From: Mnemiopsis leidyi
Lineage: Eukaryota > Ctenophora > Tentaculata > Lobata > Bolinopsidae
Assembly: GCA_000226015.1 (NCBI GenBank)
Contig: JH152893.1
Span: forward strand, 186,489 to 219,919
Reading direction: 5' to 3'
DNA length: 33,431 nucleotides
Shown here: positions 19,701-33,431 of the stretch, piece by piece
How the letters are laid out: each line of letters begins with the position of its first letter
Position numbering within the stretch: the first letter of the stretch is position 1
The notes under the pieces: model-generated
Database searches by the model: none
Seen by the model: only the letters and a program-made list of their open reading frames with translations
Told to the model about the DNA's origin: nothing
Program-made: the position numbers and the translations under genes

Positions 19701-20456
19701 ATATCAGATATAGATCTGAGCTCGAATTTTTCATATCAATGTGGGTCCCAAGTAGAAATATGAAAATGTTATCCGGTAGATCACTAAATTAAGCATCCGC
19801 AAATCAAAACGGCAGGAATAAGGAAAAATTTCGAGTTTTTAAATCATTCTTTGACAGGTCAACACCTAAGTCACCTTACCAGAAACGGCTTTATCTTTAT
19901 AAATTAACTAAGCTAATGTTAAACATTTGTTAGTTAAGTTCTTATTGAAGTTTTTAGGGACTTACAGCGGTATCTAATTCGGGCAAAATATTAATTTGTA
20001 GACAGCTCTGACTTCTTGGGATGTTATCATGAAAATGATTTCGGAAAATATCTTGAAAATATCCTATAAACCAACAGTTGGGGAGGATGCTAAATCTATT
20101 GAGGTAAGCTTCACAAATCGAATCAAATATACGATATTATGAATCAGAATTTATAGAAATCATAAGATAAGACATCTGGCAAGCCAAATCGATAGACAGT
20201 AAAAATAATAAGTTAAGAAATACATTCAGCATCAATCTCAAAAAAGTGACCAGACATTTGATAATAACAGTAACTATAGTTGAAGTTCTCAGAAAATTAG
20301 AAATAAAGGAAATAATAAAGTTCGAAATGTTTGATACAGGAAGCTCTCTGCGGAGGGTATCCGGTGTTTGCTTGTGGAGAAAACGGCATGATACCGTCTT
20401 CCCTGGATGTTATCGAAACTTCAACTCAAAGTTCAATCAAACGGTTTCTCCAATAA
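13778..20456 (+). CDS. Candidate small single-pass membrane protein, phase-0 exons
   Basis: Proposed coding exons: 13778-13891, 18069-18269, 20002-20103, 20340-20456 (177 aa). Each is bounded by AG/GT, and each is an exact multiple of three in phase 0, so they chain without a stop. Exon 1 begins MVHQPLKANIKAAEKHEE and ends at CTG|GTATGT. Exon 2 has a good pyrimidine acceptor (CTCTGCTCTAG) and one hydrophobic helix at residues about 54-73 (FIVGGIISLITLAVFVMYLT). Basic ERRCRRRPWQR follows, suggesting an outside N-terminus and cytosolic C-terminus. Exon 3 ends GAG|GTAAGC. Exon 4 ends SSIKRFLQ and a stop 160 bases from the FOXK stop, in tail-to-tail order. Family not recognised. Exon 2 is the safest part; it could instead start at its own ATG (18087), and phase-0 exons may be missing (one possible at about 18882-18920). 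The 4.2-kb first intron is full of transposons. Confidence 0.5.
13975..14165. mobile_element. Fragment of the foldback element's interior
   Basis: This stretch of GGCGACAATGG and GGCGCCAATGG words closely matches bases about 14861-15000, inside the complete foldback element (shared order: AAAGGCGACAGTGATGAC, GGCACCAATGGCGACAA, GATTATGCCGGAT). It lies 220 bases outside that element and has no inverted arms, so it is a separate partial copy. Confidence 0.75.
14384..15431. mobile_element. Complete foldback DNA transposon with 8-bp target duplication
   Basis: The element runs 14392-15423 (1,032 bp) and is flanked on both sides by ACTGATGC (14384-14391 and 15424-15431). Its ends are inverted copies starting GGTAAAAGGGTC. 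Long inverted arms (about 14392-14610 and 15128-15423) match over most of their length; the right arm carries about 80 extra bases. The middle is built of CAATGG, GGCGCCAATGG and GACAATGG words in both orientations. No transposase frame is present, so it is non-autonomous. An 8-bp duplication fits hAT-type mobilisation, though the GGTAAAA terminus is not the usual hAT end. The intact target duplication argues for a fairly recent insertion. It lies in the first intron of the plus-strand gene model. Confidence 0.85.
15466..15654. mobile_element. Harbinger-like MITE with TAA target duplication, gap inside
   Basis: Inverted termini at 15469-15495 and 15626-15651 share TTCACATATGACGTCA and an outer G-rich end (GGGGGTC and, on the right, GACCCC). 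Both are flanked by TAA (15466-15468 and 15652-15654), the 3-bp T-A-A target typical of PIF/Harbinger. The interior contains a run of 67 N (15536-15602), so the true length is unknown. Family assignment rests only on termini and target size. Confidence 0.6.
15536..15602. other. Assembly gap (67 N)
   Basis: A run of undetermined bases inside the MITE, preceded by GATGATGATTGATGATGA. The gap probably reflects a repeat the assembler could not resolve; its size may be nominal. Confidence 0.99.
15655..18068. other. Intronic repeat-rich stretch without recognised gene
   Basis: Bases 15669-15770 are rich in CCGAAA/TTTCGG words, often as TTTCGGCCGAAA-type palindromes, typical of an old low-complexity repeat. 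At 16549-16596 CGCTTCGC and GCGAAGCG form an inverted pair in a locally GC-rich patch. Bases 16790-16860 hold a degenerate repeat of about 24 bp (CATCTTAATTTACATACC), and 17010-17100 two to three copies of a unit with TTAAGTCTATCTGA. Bases 17271-17302 form a short palindrome (TAGTATGTAGTACTAG and its near complement). No convincing exon was found. Confidence 0.6.
18474..18539 (+). CDS. Alternative terminal exon of the membrane-protein gene
   Basis: After the acceptor TTTTTGCGGCAG at 18473, 21 in-phase codons (DEDTIEANPVALNTIHEHHE and I) end in TGA at 18537-18539. It is entered in phase 0, so exon 18069-18269 can join either to this exon, giving a shorter acidic-tailed protein of about 126 aa, or on to 20002. 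It has no usable donor before its stop, so it would be a terminal exon. It may be the main 3' end, or a chance frame. Confidence 0.4.
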   Translation, partial: DEDTIEANPVALNTIHEHHEI

Positions 20457-20616
20457 CTAAAGCATGCTTATTTCTTTCAATCATCTTATAAATCGTGTAA
20501 ATCTTGTACAGCACTTTCTATCATTAGGCAGCTTAGCAGATTAAACACTCGTCGTGATATCAGAACATCGACTGAAGACTGAGATTGACTGATCGAGAAT
20601 TATCGATCAGATAGGT

Positions 20617-27150
<6,534 letters not shown>

Positions 27151-28290
27151 ACTACTGGATGGTTGAATAAATTAAGGGGGAAATTTAAAGCAAAACACTA
27201 AAGTTTTCGTGACTGACCATACTAAATCTGGTTCACCATCACTCCTGACTCCTCTGCTTGTCAGTTTTTCCGTGTATTATTTCTCTTCACCAACTTACCT
27301 TGCTTTTCAGTGAAAAGACGCATCAAACAGGGTGCCAATTCAAGCAAGGCAATTACAGCCCTACTGCTCTTGGGTGGTTAGTCTGGAAACTGCTGGTGAC
27401 ACTGCCTTGAAGTGACCTCCACATTAGAAGGGAATGGCATCTAGTTGCACCCTCACCCACTTACTTACATCACCCTTTGTAATAACTAGTTACTGACAAC
27501 CTTAGATCACAATGGAAAGCAATAGCTGGACTGCTACTTAAACCCTAACTAGATAAGAAAACAAAAATGCCAATTTTATACCATAGTTACAATACAGAAA
27601 GTTAGGACAATATAAAACAAAATATAAGCTCTGTGGCTGGCAATCCCTTTGCAAAAGTATAAATCAAGCTGACGGGTTATTGGAGAACACACACACACAT
27701 GTATCCAATCACACAAAACGTTTTGCATCACCTGTCCTAACCAGAAGGTATTGAATCGCTATTGAATCAAATGGTCAAAGGTCCATTGTACTTGTTAGTA
27801 ATACAAATGTTGCAAAAGCAATTTTAATGATTTTGACGAATATCAAAAATTTAGTTACAATTCTTTTTCCTTCACTTGAAGCTCAAACTCCGCTCAAACT
27901 ATGATGCCTGCAGCTGCTCCTCATCACTGTATAGTACAACATCTTGAACCATATTTGGCTGTCAGAATGTATCGATCGGGGTTCTGGATAATGAAGAAAG
28001 GTCACAAGCACATATGGCTGCCAGTTTTGAAGCAGCTTAGTAGCAATGGAATCGATGCTGACCACCTGCAAGCGCAGTCAAAGTACAACTAAACAAGATG
28101 CCGAGGGAGTACACAAAATTCTACCAAAAATTCAACAAAAGTGAAGCTAACTGGACACCTCTCTTTGAGTGGCAGTTTCAAGGAGATCTTGAACCAAGCT
28201 TCATTATAACTCACAGACAGAGAGAACCTGATCATGCCAAGTCCTCAGAGTTCCAAGAGACAACAAGTCCAGAGACACTAATGAAAACTC
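27151..28290. other. FOXK 5' flank and unresolved coding-like scraps
   Basis: The 5' flank of FOXK (27151 upward on the minus strand) should hold its promoter; no core motif stood out. Bases 27901-28090 and 28098-28300 (plus) contain two unjoined open stretches (PREYTKFYQKFNKSEANWTP is one segment) with protein-like composition but no recognised family. They precede the LINE and Penelope remnants and may belong to an older element split by the LINE. Confidence 0.3.
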
Positions 28291-28299
28291 TCAGATGTT

Positions 28300-28700
28300 G
28301 ACACAGATTCCAGGAAAGCACCCTATGGATATGATAAGAGAATAAAGGTACCCCCCTTTTATGTGGAGGAGGTTACATCTCATTAATATGGTAACGTTAG
28401 CAAGAACTTCATTTGCTTTACAGTAGGTTAATTTTTTAGAGTGACCAACAAAAAATAAATTAGTATCATCAGCATGTAGTACAAACTTAACATTTGGGTC
28501 GGCATAACAATTAACTATATCATTCATGTATAATAGGAAAAGAAGTGGCCTAAGTATTGATCCTTGGGGAACCCCATAATACATTCTGAAAACGTCTGAT
28601 AAAACACTGTTATACTCAACATATTGCTTTCAGTCATTAAGATAGCTTGACATTAAGATAGCTTGTCATTAAGATAGCTTGTAAATACCTTCTGTCTAGC
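28300..28700 (-). mobile_element. LINE reverse transcriptase fragment
   Basis: The minus strand encodes QYVEYNSVLSDVFRMYYGVP followed by QGSILRPLLFLLYMNDIV and then HADDTNLFF, the palm motifs (GVPQGS, L.Y.NDI, .ADD) of CR1/L2/Jockey-type LINE reverse transcriptases. The catalytic box reads HADD instead of the usual FADD. The piece covers only the central RT and is interrupted upstream by a stop and a small tandem triplication (about 28640-28690, units ATTAAGATAGCTTG). It is an old truncated insertion. Confidence 0.85.
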
Positions 28701-28819
28701 TAGGGTCTAAATCTCAATAAATTATATATAGATTATCATGAGCCAAATAGAAACTTTTGAATAACCCTTAAATACAGCCCTACCAAAAATTAACTTTAAC
28801 TGTCATGTCATAGCATGTG

Positions 28820-30050
28820 AGTTTCGAAAATGACGATATTGGATCATTGTCATCAGAAAACACCCTTATTTTCATCTCTTTATGACAACCATACCCCACA
28901 GCTTGTTATGGAGGCCTTGGTTATCGCCATTCATGAATTACGACCTGATTGGTCTGCTGAGTTTATTAAATGGATAATGGACCTTGTCGATCTCAATCTT
29001 ACATCTTCAGTAGGCAAGTTTGGAAACCTCTGGTACAGAAACAAAGTAGGAGTGGTAACTGGAGGCTCTTTATCAGTTTCACTTACTAACATTGCAGTTT
29101 TCTATGCATTGAGATGTGTTATGGAGGACAGCATTTCGGCTCATCTCTTAGGTTTTAACGTTTCCTCGATGACATTAAGGGACTATGGACTGGCTCCAAG
29201 GATGAATTTGTTATGTGGGCAGATTCTGTGAACAATCATTTGGGCAATTGGGGTTTATCAATCAAGGACAACAAGGATGACGATTGGCAATTTTCACCCC
29301 CATCCGATTATTGTGTCTATTTAGATATTCGGTTTTGGTTTGACATTTTGGAGGGCTTACTTGCTGATGTTCACTCTCAGTGTTTGCGATACCGCCGCAT
29401 ATTAAATGACGACATATTTAAACTTCAAAGACGACTTCGAGAACTTAAGGATTGTTCTGTGAGATTAGGTTACCCAGTCACCCTGGTTTATGGTGTCACA
29501 AAGGATGTCGTTTGTAGACAAAGAAATCTCACCTACAACTCAAAGGATATAAACCAAATAGGATACTTTGGATTCAAACTTTTGGACCAGCAACACAGGC
29601 TATAACTGATGCAGTTAAGGAGGCAAATAACATCCTCACTACATCACCAGCATGGGAAAGAGATAACAAGGTCATTGGGGTTGTAAACAGAAGGCCACGG
29701 AATCTTGGGGATTTAGTTCTTAAAAGAAAAAAGCTGGCATTAGACACATCAATATTTCATACTGGAACTTCTCGGTGAAGCCTGTTTCCAGAACCAGGTG
29801 TCAAAAGGAGACCAGGTAGACCTTGTGCTTCATGTTATCATATGTTGGAATCGACCTCTGTCTCTTCTTCTAGGACAGCCAGAATCTATTCTACACCTTC
29901 AGCTGACTACAAATCTAAGAATGCTATCTATTGTGCCACTTGTTAGCATTGCACAAGCAGTATGTAGAAAAGTCTACCAACAGACTTCAAAAAAGGATTT
30001 CAGGACACCGAGCTCACATGAATGATACGGATTTGACCCAGACAATGATG
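28820..30050 (+). mobile_element. Decayed Penelope-like retroelement with GIY-YIG end
   Basis: In order on the plus strand: RT segment with RPDWSAEFIKWIMDLVDL, FGNLWYRNKVGVVTGGSLSV and SLTNIAVFYALR; then VNNHLGNWGLSIK and the downstream RT thumb (YLDIRFWFDI); then a linker with RPRNLGDLVLKRK and a cysteine pair (CASCYH); then IYCATC, a second cysteine pair and STNRLQKRISGH. This last part matches the Cys-flanked GIY-YIG nuclease of Penelope-like elements. The reading frame is broken in several places, so no product is made. The order RT then GIY-YIG is diagnostic of the class. No terminal repeats were defined; the 5' limit is uncertain because the LINE lies just upstream. Confidence 0.75.
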
Positions 30051-30082
30051 ACGCTACTTTAGCTGAATTTGTCGCGGTGATA

Positions 30083-30118
30083 CCCGACTCACGCAGCTAA
30101 AGCTGAACGAGAGTCGGG
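30083..30118. repeat. Hairpin in dispersed repeat, copy 4
   Basis: CCCGACTC (30083-30090) pairs with GAGTCGGG (30111-30118) across a 20-base loop containing CGCAGCTAAAGCTGAAC. The same words occur near 2.1, 4.2 and 11.4 kb, supporting a dispersed family. Confidence 0.6.
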
Positions 30119-30178
30119 CGAAATACGATTGTTTTACGGCACAAAAGTGCCGCGATTCATTATTGGTCGAGGGGCTAC

Positions 30179-30240
30179 CACGTGCCGCGCGCCACGTGAT
30201 TCTTTCTCCAACGTTAAACTTAAAGTATCAAAATCACGTG
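30179..30240. promoter_or_regulatory. Cluster of three CACGTG E-boxes in GC-rich patch
   Basis: CACGTG occurs at 30179-30184, 30193-30198 and 30235-30240. The first two frame a near-palindromic CpG-rich core (CCGCGCGC), and an ATTGG (reverse CCAAT) box lies at about 30162. This looks like a bHLH-Zip-responsive promoter or a transposon end. No coding exon was recognised on either side. Confidence 0.4.
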
Positions 30241-30314
30241 TTAATTTGATGACGCAAGCACCCACCTGACCGCGCGCAGTTGCTCAGCTTTCCTTCGTCG
30301 GTAGAATCGAGCGT

Positions 30315-30562
30315 AAAATTTTGTCGGTTTAATATAAAAGGTGGTGCTGGTCCCATTTCTGAGGTTGACTGTTTCTTGTTTGTTCATTGGGCATCCGAAA
30401 GTTTTTACCCGTTCAGTCATGATTTTCAATTCTTGCTTAAATTTTGTCGGTTTAATATAAAAGGCGGTGCTGGTCTCATTTCTGAGATTGACTGTTTCTT
30501 GTTTGTTTGTTGGGCATTCGAAAGTTTTAACCCCGTTCAGTCATGATTTTCAATTCTTGCTT
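30315..30562. repeat. 123-bp tandem duplication, two copies
   Basis: Copies at about 30315-30437 and 30438-30562 are highly similar (shared ATTTTGTCGGTTTAATATAA, GACTGTTTCTTGTTTGTT, GTTCAGTCATGATTTTCAAT) with scattered substitutions and one-base slips. The open frames seen across them result from the repetition (123 is divisible by three) and are not supported as genes. Confidence 0.9.
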
Positions 30563-32690
30563 GAATAGTGACTCCTCCACTGCTTGTTGTTTCAGCTGGC
30601 AATCAATTTCGTGGTTTTACCTAGGAAAACGATGGATCGCTGTTAATCATCAATCATAATTCTATCATTGTGCTGTGGCCGTATACGGGGTTTTCGAGCT
30701 ATCTATCAGCATCTCGATCTGACAGCAGTACTCAGAAGAGTTGTACAGTCCACCAAATCTTTTGCCATTTTACTACATGAACAGTGTTGACTGAAGTACC
30801 TGTAGAATTTTCAATTCGAGCGTTCAAGTTAGGGTTCAAGTTAGGGTTAAATCCCGTATCGGTATGAAGTAAATCTCAAACAGTTCAATTCCCCTGTTGG
30901 CTTGAATAGAATTTTGTCACGACCTTCTTCGATTCAGAGTAAAAGAGACATTCGTTAGTTTGATAGCCAGAGTTGCAGTTTGACAAAATAGCTATTTTGT
31001 TGCTGTTGCTATTCACACTGACAGTTGAACGAATCTTAGAAAAGTTTCAATACTATAAGTAAGCAGTACACTTGTCTGTTTTGGACGGTGGTAAGCAAGT
31101 GGTACTGTCCTCATTTCGGTATATTTTTGTTCTGTCAGATCCATTACTGTGTCGATCTATGAGCCTACCAAATTATTCTGTCAAAACTTGAATTGCTCGC
31201 TTAAGCTTGACTTGTGTGATTGGTTTTGTTGCACGGATTAAAATGCTGACCTATAAATAGTTGTGTTGGGGTTTTCAGACACGTCAGGCAAAATGTTATA
31301 TCTCAATCGAATTTGTGTGGCATCAAGTGGCGCTCTCGGCCACGTGTATGGAAGGACTAGATACCGATTTTATAATCACAGATATCAACTCACCCTCAGT
31401 TACGAGCTCTGTTATTTACTATCCAATGTTTTACGTTACTTTTGATACGGAGTCTTAACAGTACGTTGAGTTGCAGAGCTGTGACTTGTGGCTTTATAAA
31501 ACGTATCTCACACTTAATTTAGGAGACAGGGCCGAAACCGAACAACAGGGAGAAGGTGATATCTCACATTTTGACTTTTTCGAAAAGTTTTTTAAAGCCT
31601 CAGCCTTCACATTAAGTCATACTGCGACCTATATACTACTGCTATAAATATTCTAATATTCTATTAATAATGTAAGTCATAGTCGAAATTACACCGCTTA
31701 AAAGCAGCTGTCAAGTGTCAATATCGGCTTCTTCCGCAATCCTTCTCATTCACCTTAAGCTGATCTTTGACGCCCGACTCCCTTTTCTTCGCACTTTCTG
31801 ATGAGTTTTGCCTGAACTCACGAGTCTTAGAGTTGCGCTAGAGTTGTTGGTGGCATATTTGCAGTCTATACTTTAGTTGTATTATGGTTAATTCATTGGT
31901 ATGTATATACAGATATCCCGATGTGGCAATATTTAATCGCTCAAGTTTTAACTGTATTCACTTTAAAAAGTCAATACTATTAATGCAGGCCTTGTTTTCA
32001 TAAAATCATACTTCCAACAGCTATTAAGAAAAATAGCCATATGTTAAGAAACTCCGATCGCTGACTTTCATTATTCCTTCTCTTGAATATCTACTTTTGA
32101 AATTAGTTGTAACATTTTATTCCTTGTAACAATTATATGTTGTAGAGGCTTTTAAATTGTCGTTAATAGATACTCAACAACTGTTGAACGTTGATATATA
32201 TGTAGTTTATGATAGATTATATCCGATTCAGTTCAAAATCTCTTCCTTTTAGGATTTCATGGTGACGAAGTGTGTGAATCCAAACCACTCCAACAACTTT
32301 TATAAGATTAGAAGGAGACCTCCTAAAGGAACATTCAGGACCTTTGCACTTCTATGAGATATCGTGTGGATGACTGTCTATCTATAAGCACGCTAAGGGG
32401 TCAAGAAGAAATGTGCTCCAGTGTATCAGGTACTTATTAACAAGTCAACTTAACATAAAAGCTCTCAAGCTTAAAGTTATAACAATGTTTACATATCGGT
32501 GCTTAGATATTTGTAGTGCTGTAGCGGAAAAGTCACGCTATCGGATTTGAATAATAATATTTTTAAGTACCATGGTCAGAACAACCTTTGTATTTGAATT
32601 ATGTAAAAGTTTCATCAGTAGTAGAATCATTTTTGACCCTCACCAGATACGAGAAGGCATCCGTAAAGATATGGGAGATGGTGCTGCCAT
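30563..32690. other. Region without recognised gene
   Basis: AT-rich sequence with short open stretches only. A possible small exon at 32259-32357 (plus; MVTKCVNPNHSNNFYKIRRR then PPKGTF, ending in TGA) follows a TTTTAG acceptor-like site, but it is short and matches no family known to me. Nothing else could be supported. Confidence 0.4.
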
Positions 32691-32701
32691 TAATACACGC
32701 G

Positions 32702-32856
32702 GTTACCATGGAAACGTGGTAGAGCGAGACACGCTGTTACCATGGCAACGCAGCAAAACGAGACAGTCAGTTACCATTGCAACCTAGCGGTCGACACACA
32801 CGGTTATTGCATGGCAACGTAGCAGAACGAGTCACCCTTGTCACCATGGCATTGCA
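32702..32856. repeat. 34-bp tandem array, each unit with an RFX-type X-box
   Basis: Five units at a period near 34 bp. Each contains a match or near match to the palindromic X-box bound by RFX factors: GTTACCATGGAAAC (32702-32715), GTTACCATGGCAAC (32736-32749), GTTACCATTGCAAC (32770-32783), GTTATTGCATGGCAAC (32803-32818) and GTCACCATGGCATTGC (32840-32855). The spacer repeats as GAACGAGACAC-like sequence. The spacers have diverged more than the X-box cores. Confidence 0.8.
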
Positions 32857-33119
32857 GACGATTGATGTACAGACAGAAGGCCGACAGAAGACGGTGCTGT
32901 GATGAAAACTATCAGGTAAGATTTATACAAGCAGACTGGTTGGTGAACTTTTTACTTTTTAGATTTTAAATTGATTAAGTCTTAGAGTGCAACTGAGCAA
33001 CCGTTAAATCATATTTACACAGATCATATTAGCATATATTCTACGTCCCAATTAAGTGCGTAAAATCTAAAATGTTATTACAACCACTAGGATTTATATT
33101 TTGTCATAAAATAACACTG

Positions 33120-33431
33120 CTTACCGAGGAAATCGATGAACATTTATGATGAATCACCATCTGAGCCCCTGATTGTCGATAAATTTTAGTAATCGCCTCT
33201 CGACGGCAGCAGTTAAATGAGACAAATCTTGCCTTCGTATCTTGTTAAAAGCAAACGTAATAGCCCTCTTCAGAGCCGTTATACTGGTAAACGGCTCTCT
33301 ACTTGGACTGAATGTGATACTCTTAACCTTTGGCCACAGCCAAATGTCAGTGGGAGTCAAATCCGGTGAATAAGATGGCCGGGAGAGGGGAAAATGCTTC
33401 CCTACTGCTCTACCAGGAAAATGCTCCATAA
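33120..33431 (-). mobile_element. Mariner-type transposase C-terminus, partial at right edge
   Basis: The minus-strand frame (33154 to the window edge) contains SYSPDLTPTDIWLWPKVKS, the motif around the third catalytic aspartate of Tc1/mariner transposases (YSPDL.P.D..L.PK.K). It is followed by TALKRAITFAFNKI and a terminal KFIDNQGLRW. Length and spacing fit the C-terminal 90 residues. The frame is open through the visible part and continues beyond the edge, so whether the element is intact cannot be judged. The terminal repeat downstream of the stop was not identified. Confidence 0.8.

Noticed and set aside
30241-30546. Open frames across the 123-bp duplication
   Set aside because: Repetition of a period divisible by three keeps chance frames open; no start context or homology.
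32259-32357. Small plus-strand exon MVTKCVNPNHSNNF
   Set aside because: Only 32 codons, no partner exon found, no known family; kept as a remark only.

Overview
This is a eukaryotic (animal) genomic window, AT-rich and intron-rich, with GT-AG introns mostly of 100-2,000 bases. Two genes could be traced from start to stop: a TRPM-family cation channel (minus strand, 22 coding exons, 1,071 aa) and a FOXK transcription factor with FHA and forkhead domains (minus strand, 11 coding exons, 546 aa). In both, every splice phase closes exactly. The retroelement load (Penelope-like, LINE, mariner) and compact genes suggest an invertebrate, perhaps a cnidarian. That placement is a guess, since no single marker fixes the phylum.

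Layout. Bases 1-233 (minus) hold an unidentified coding exon running off the left edge. Bases 404-11916 (minus) are the TRPM gene, whose introns are unusually full of tandem arrays, perfect hairpins and purine/pyrimidine tracts. Bases 11917-13777 look intergenic. Bases 13778-20456 (plus) hold a candidate small membrane-protein gene built only of phase-0 exons. Its first intron carries a complete 1.03-kb foldback DNA transposon with an exact 8-bp target duplication, and a Harbinger-like MITE with an assembly gap inside it. Bases 20617-27150 (minus) are FOXK, tail to tail with the previous gene. FOXK intron 4 contains, on the opposite strand, a candidate nested two-exon gene (23289-23668) behind a pair of ETS motifs, and the tail of a dead Penelope-like element. 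From about 27.2 kb to the end the sequence is mostly repeats: a LINE reverse-transcriptase fragment, a decayed Penelope-like element with a GIY-YIG end, a 123-bp duplication next to three CACGTG boxes, a 34-bp array in which every unit carries an RFX-type X-box, and the end of a mariner transposase.

The genes do not form an obvious pathway. The channel, the forkhead factor and the small genes are neighbours, not an operon. The most unusual material is structural: the repeat architecture of the TRPM introns, the X-box array, the foldback element, and several coding-looking exons whose families are not recognised here. All exon models were made by eye from splice signals, phase continuity and family resemblance; no alignment or expression data were available.
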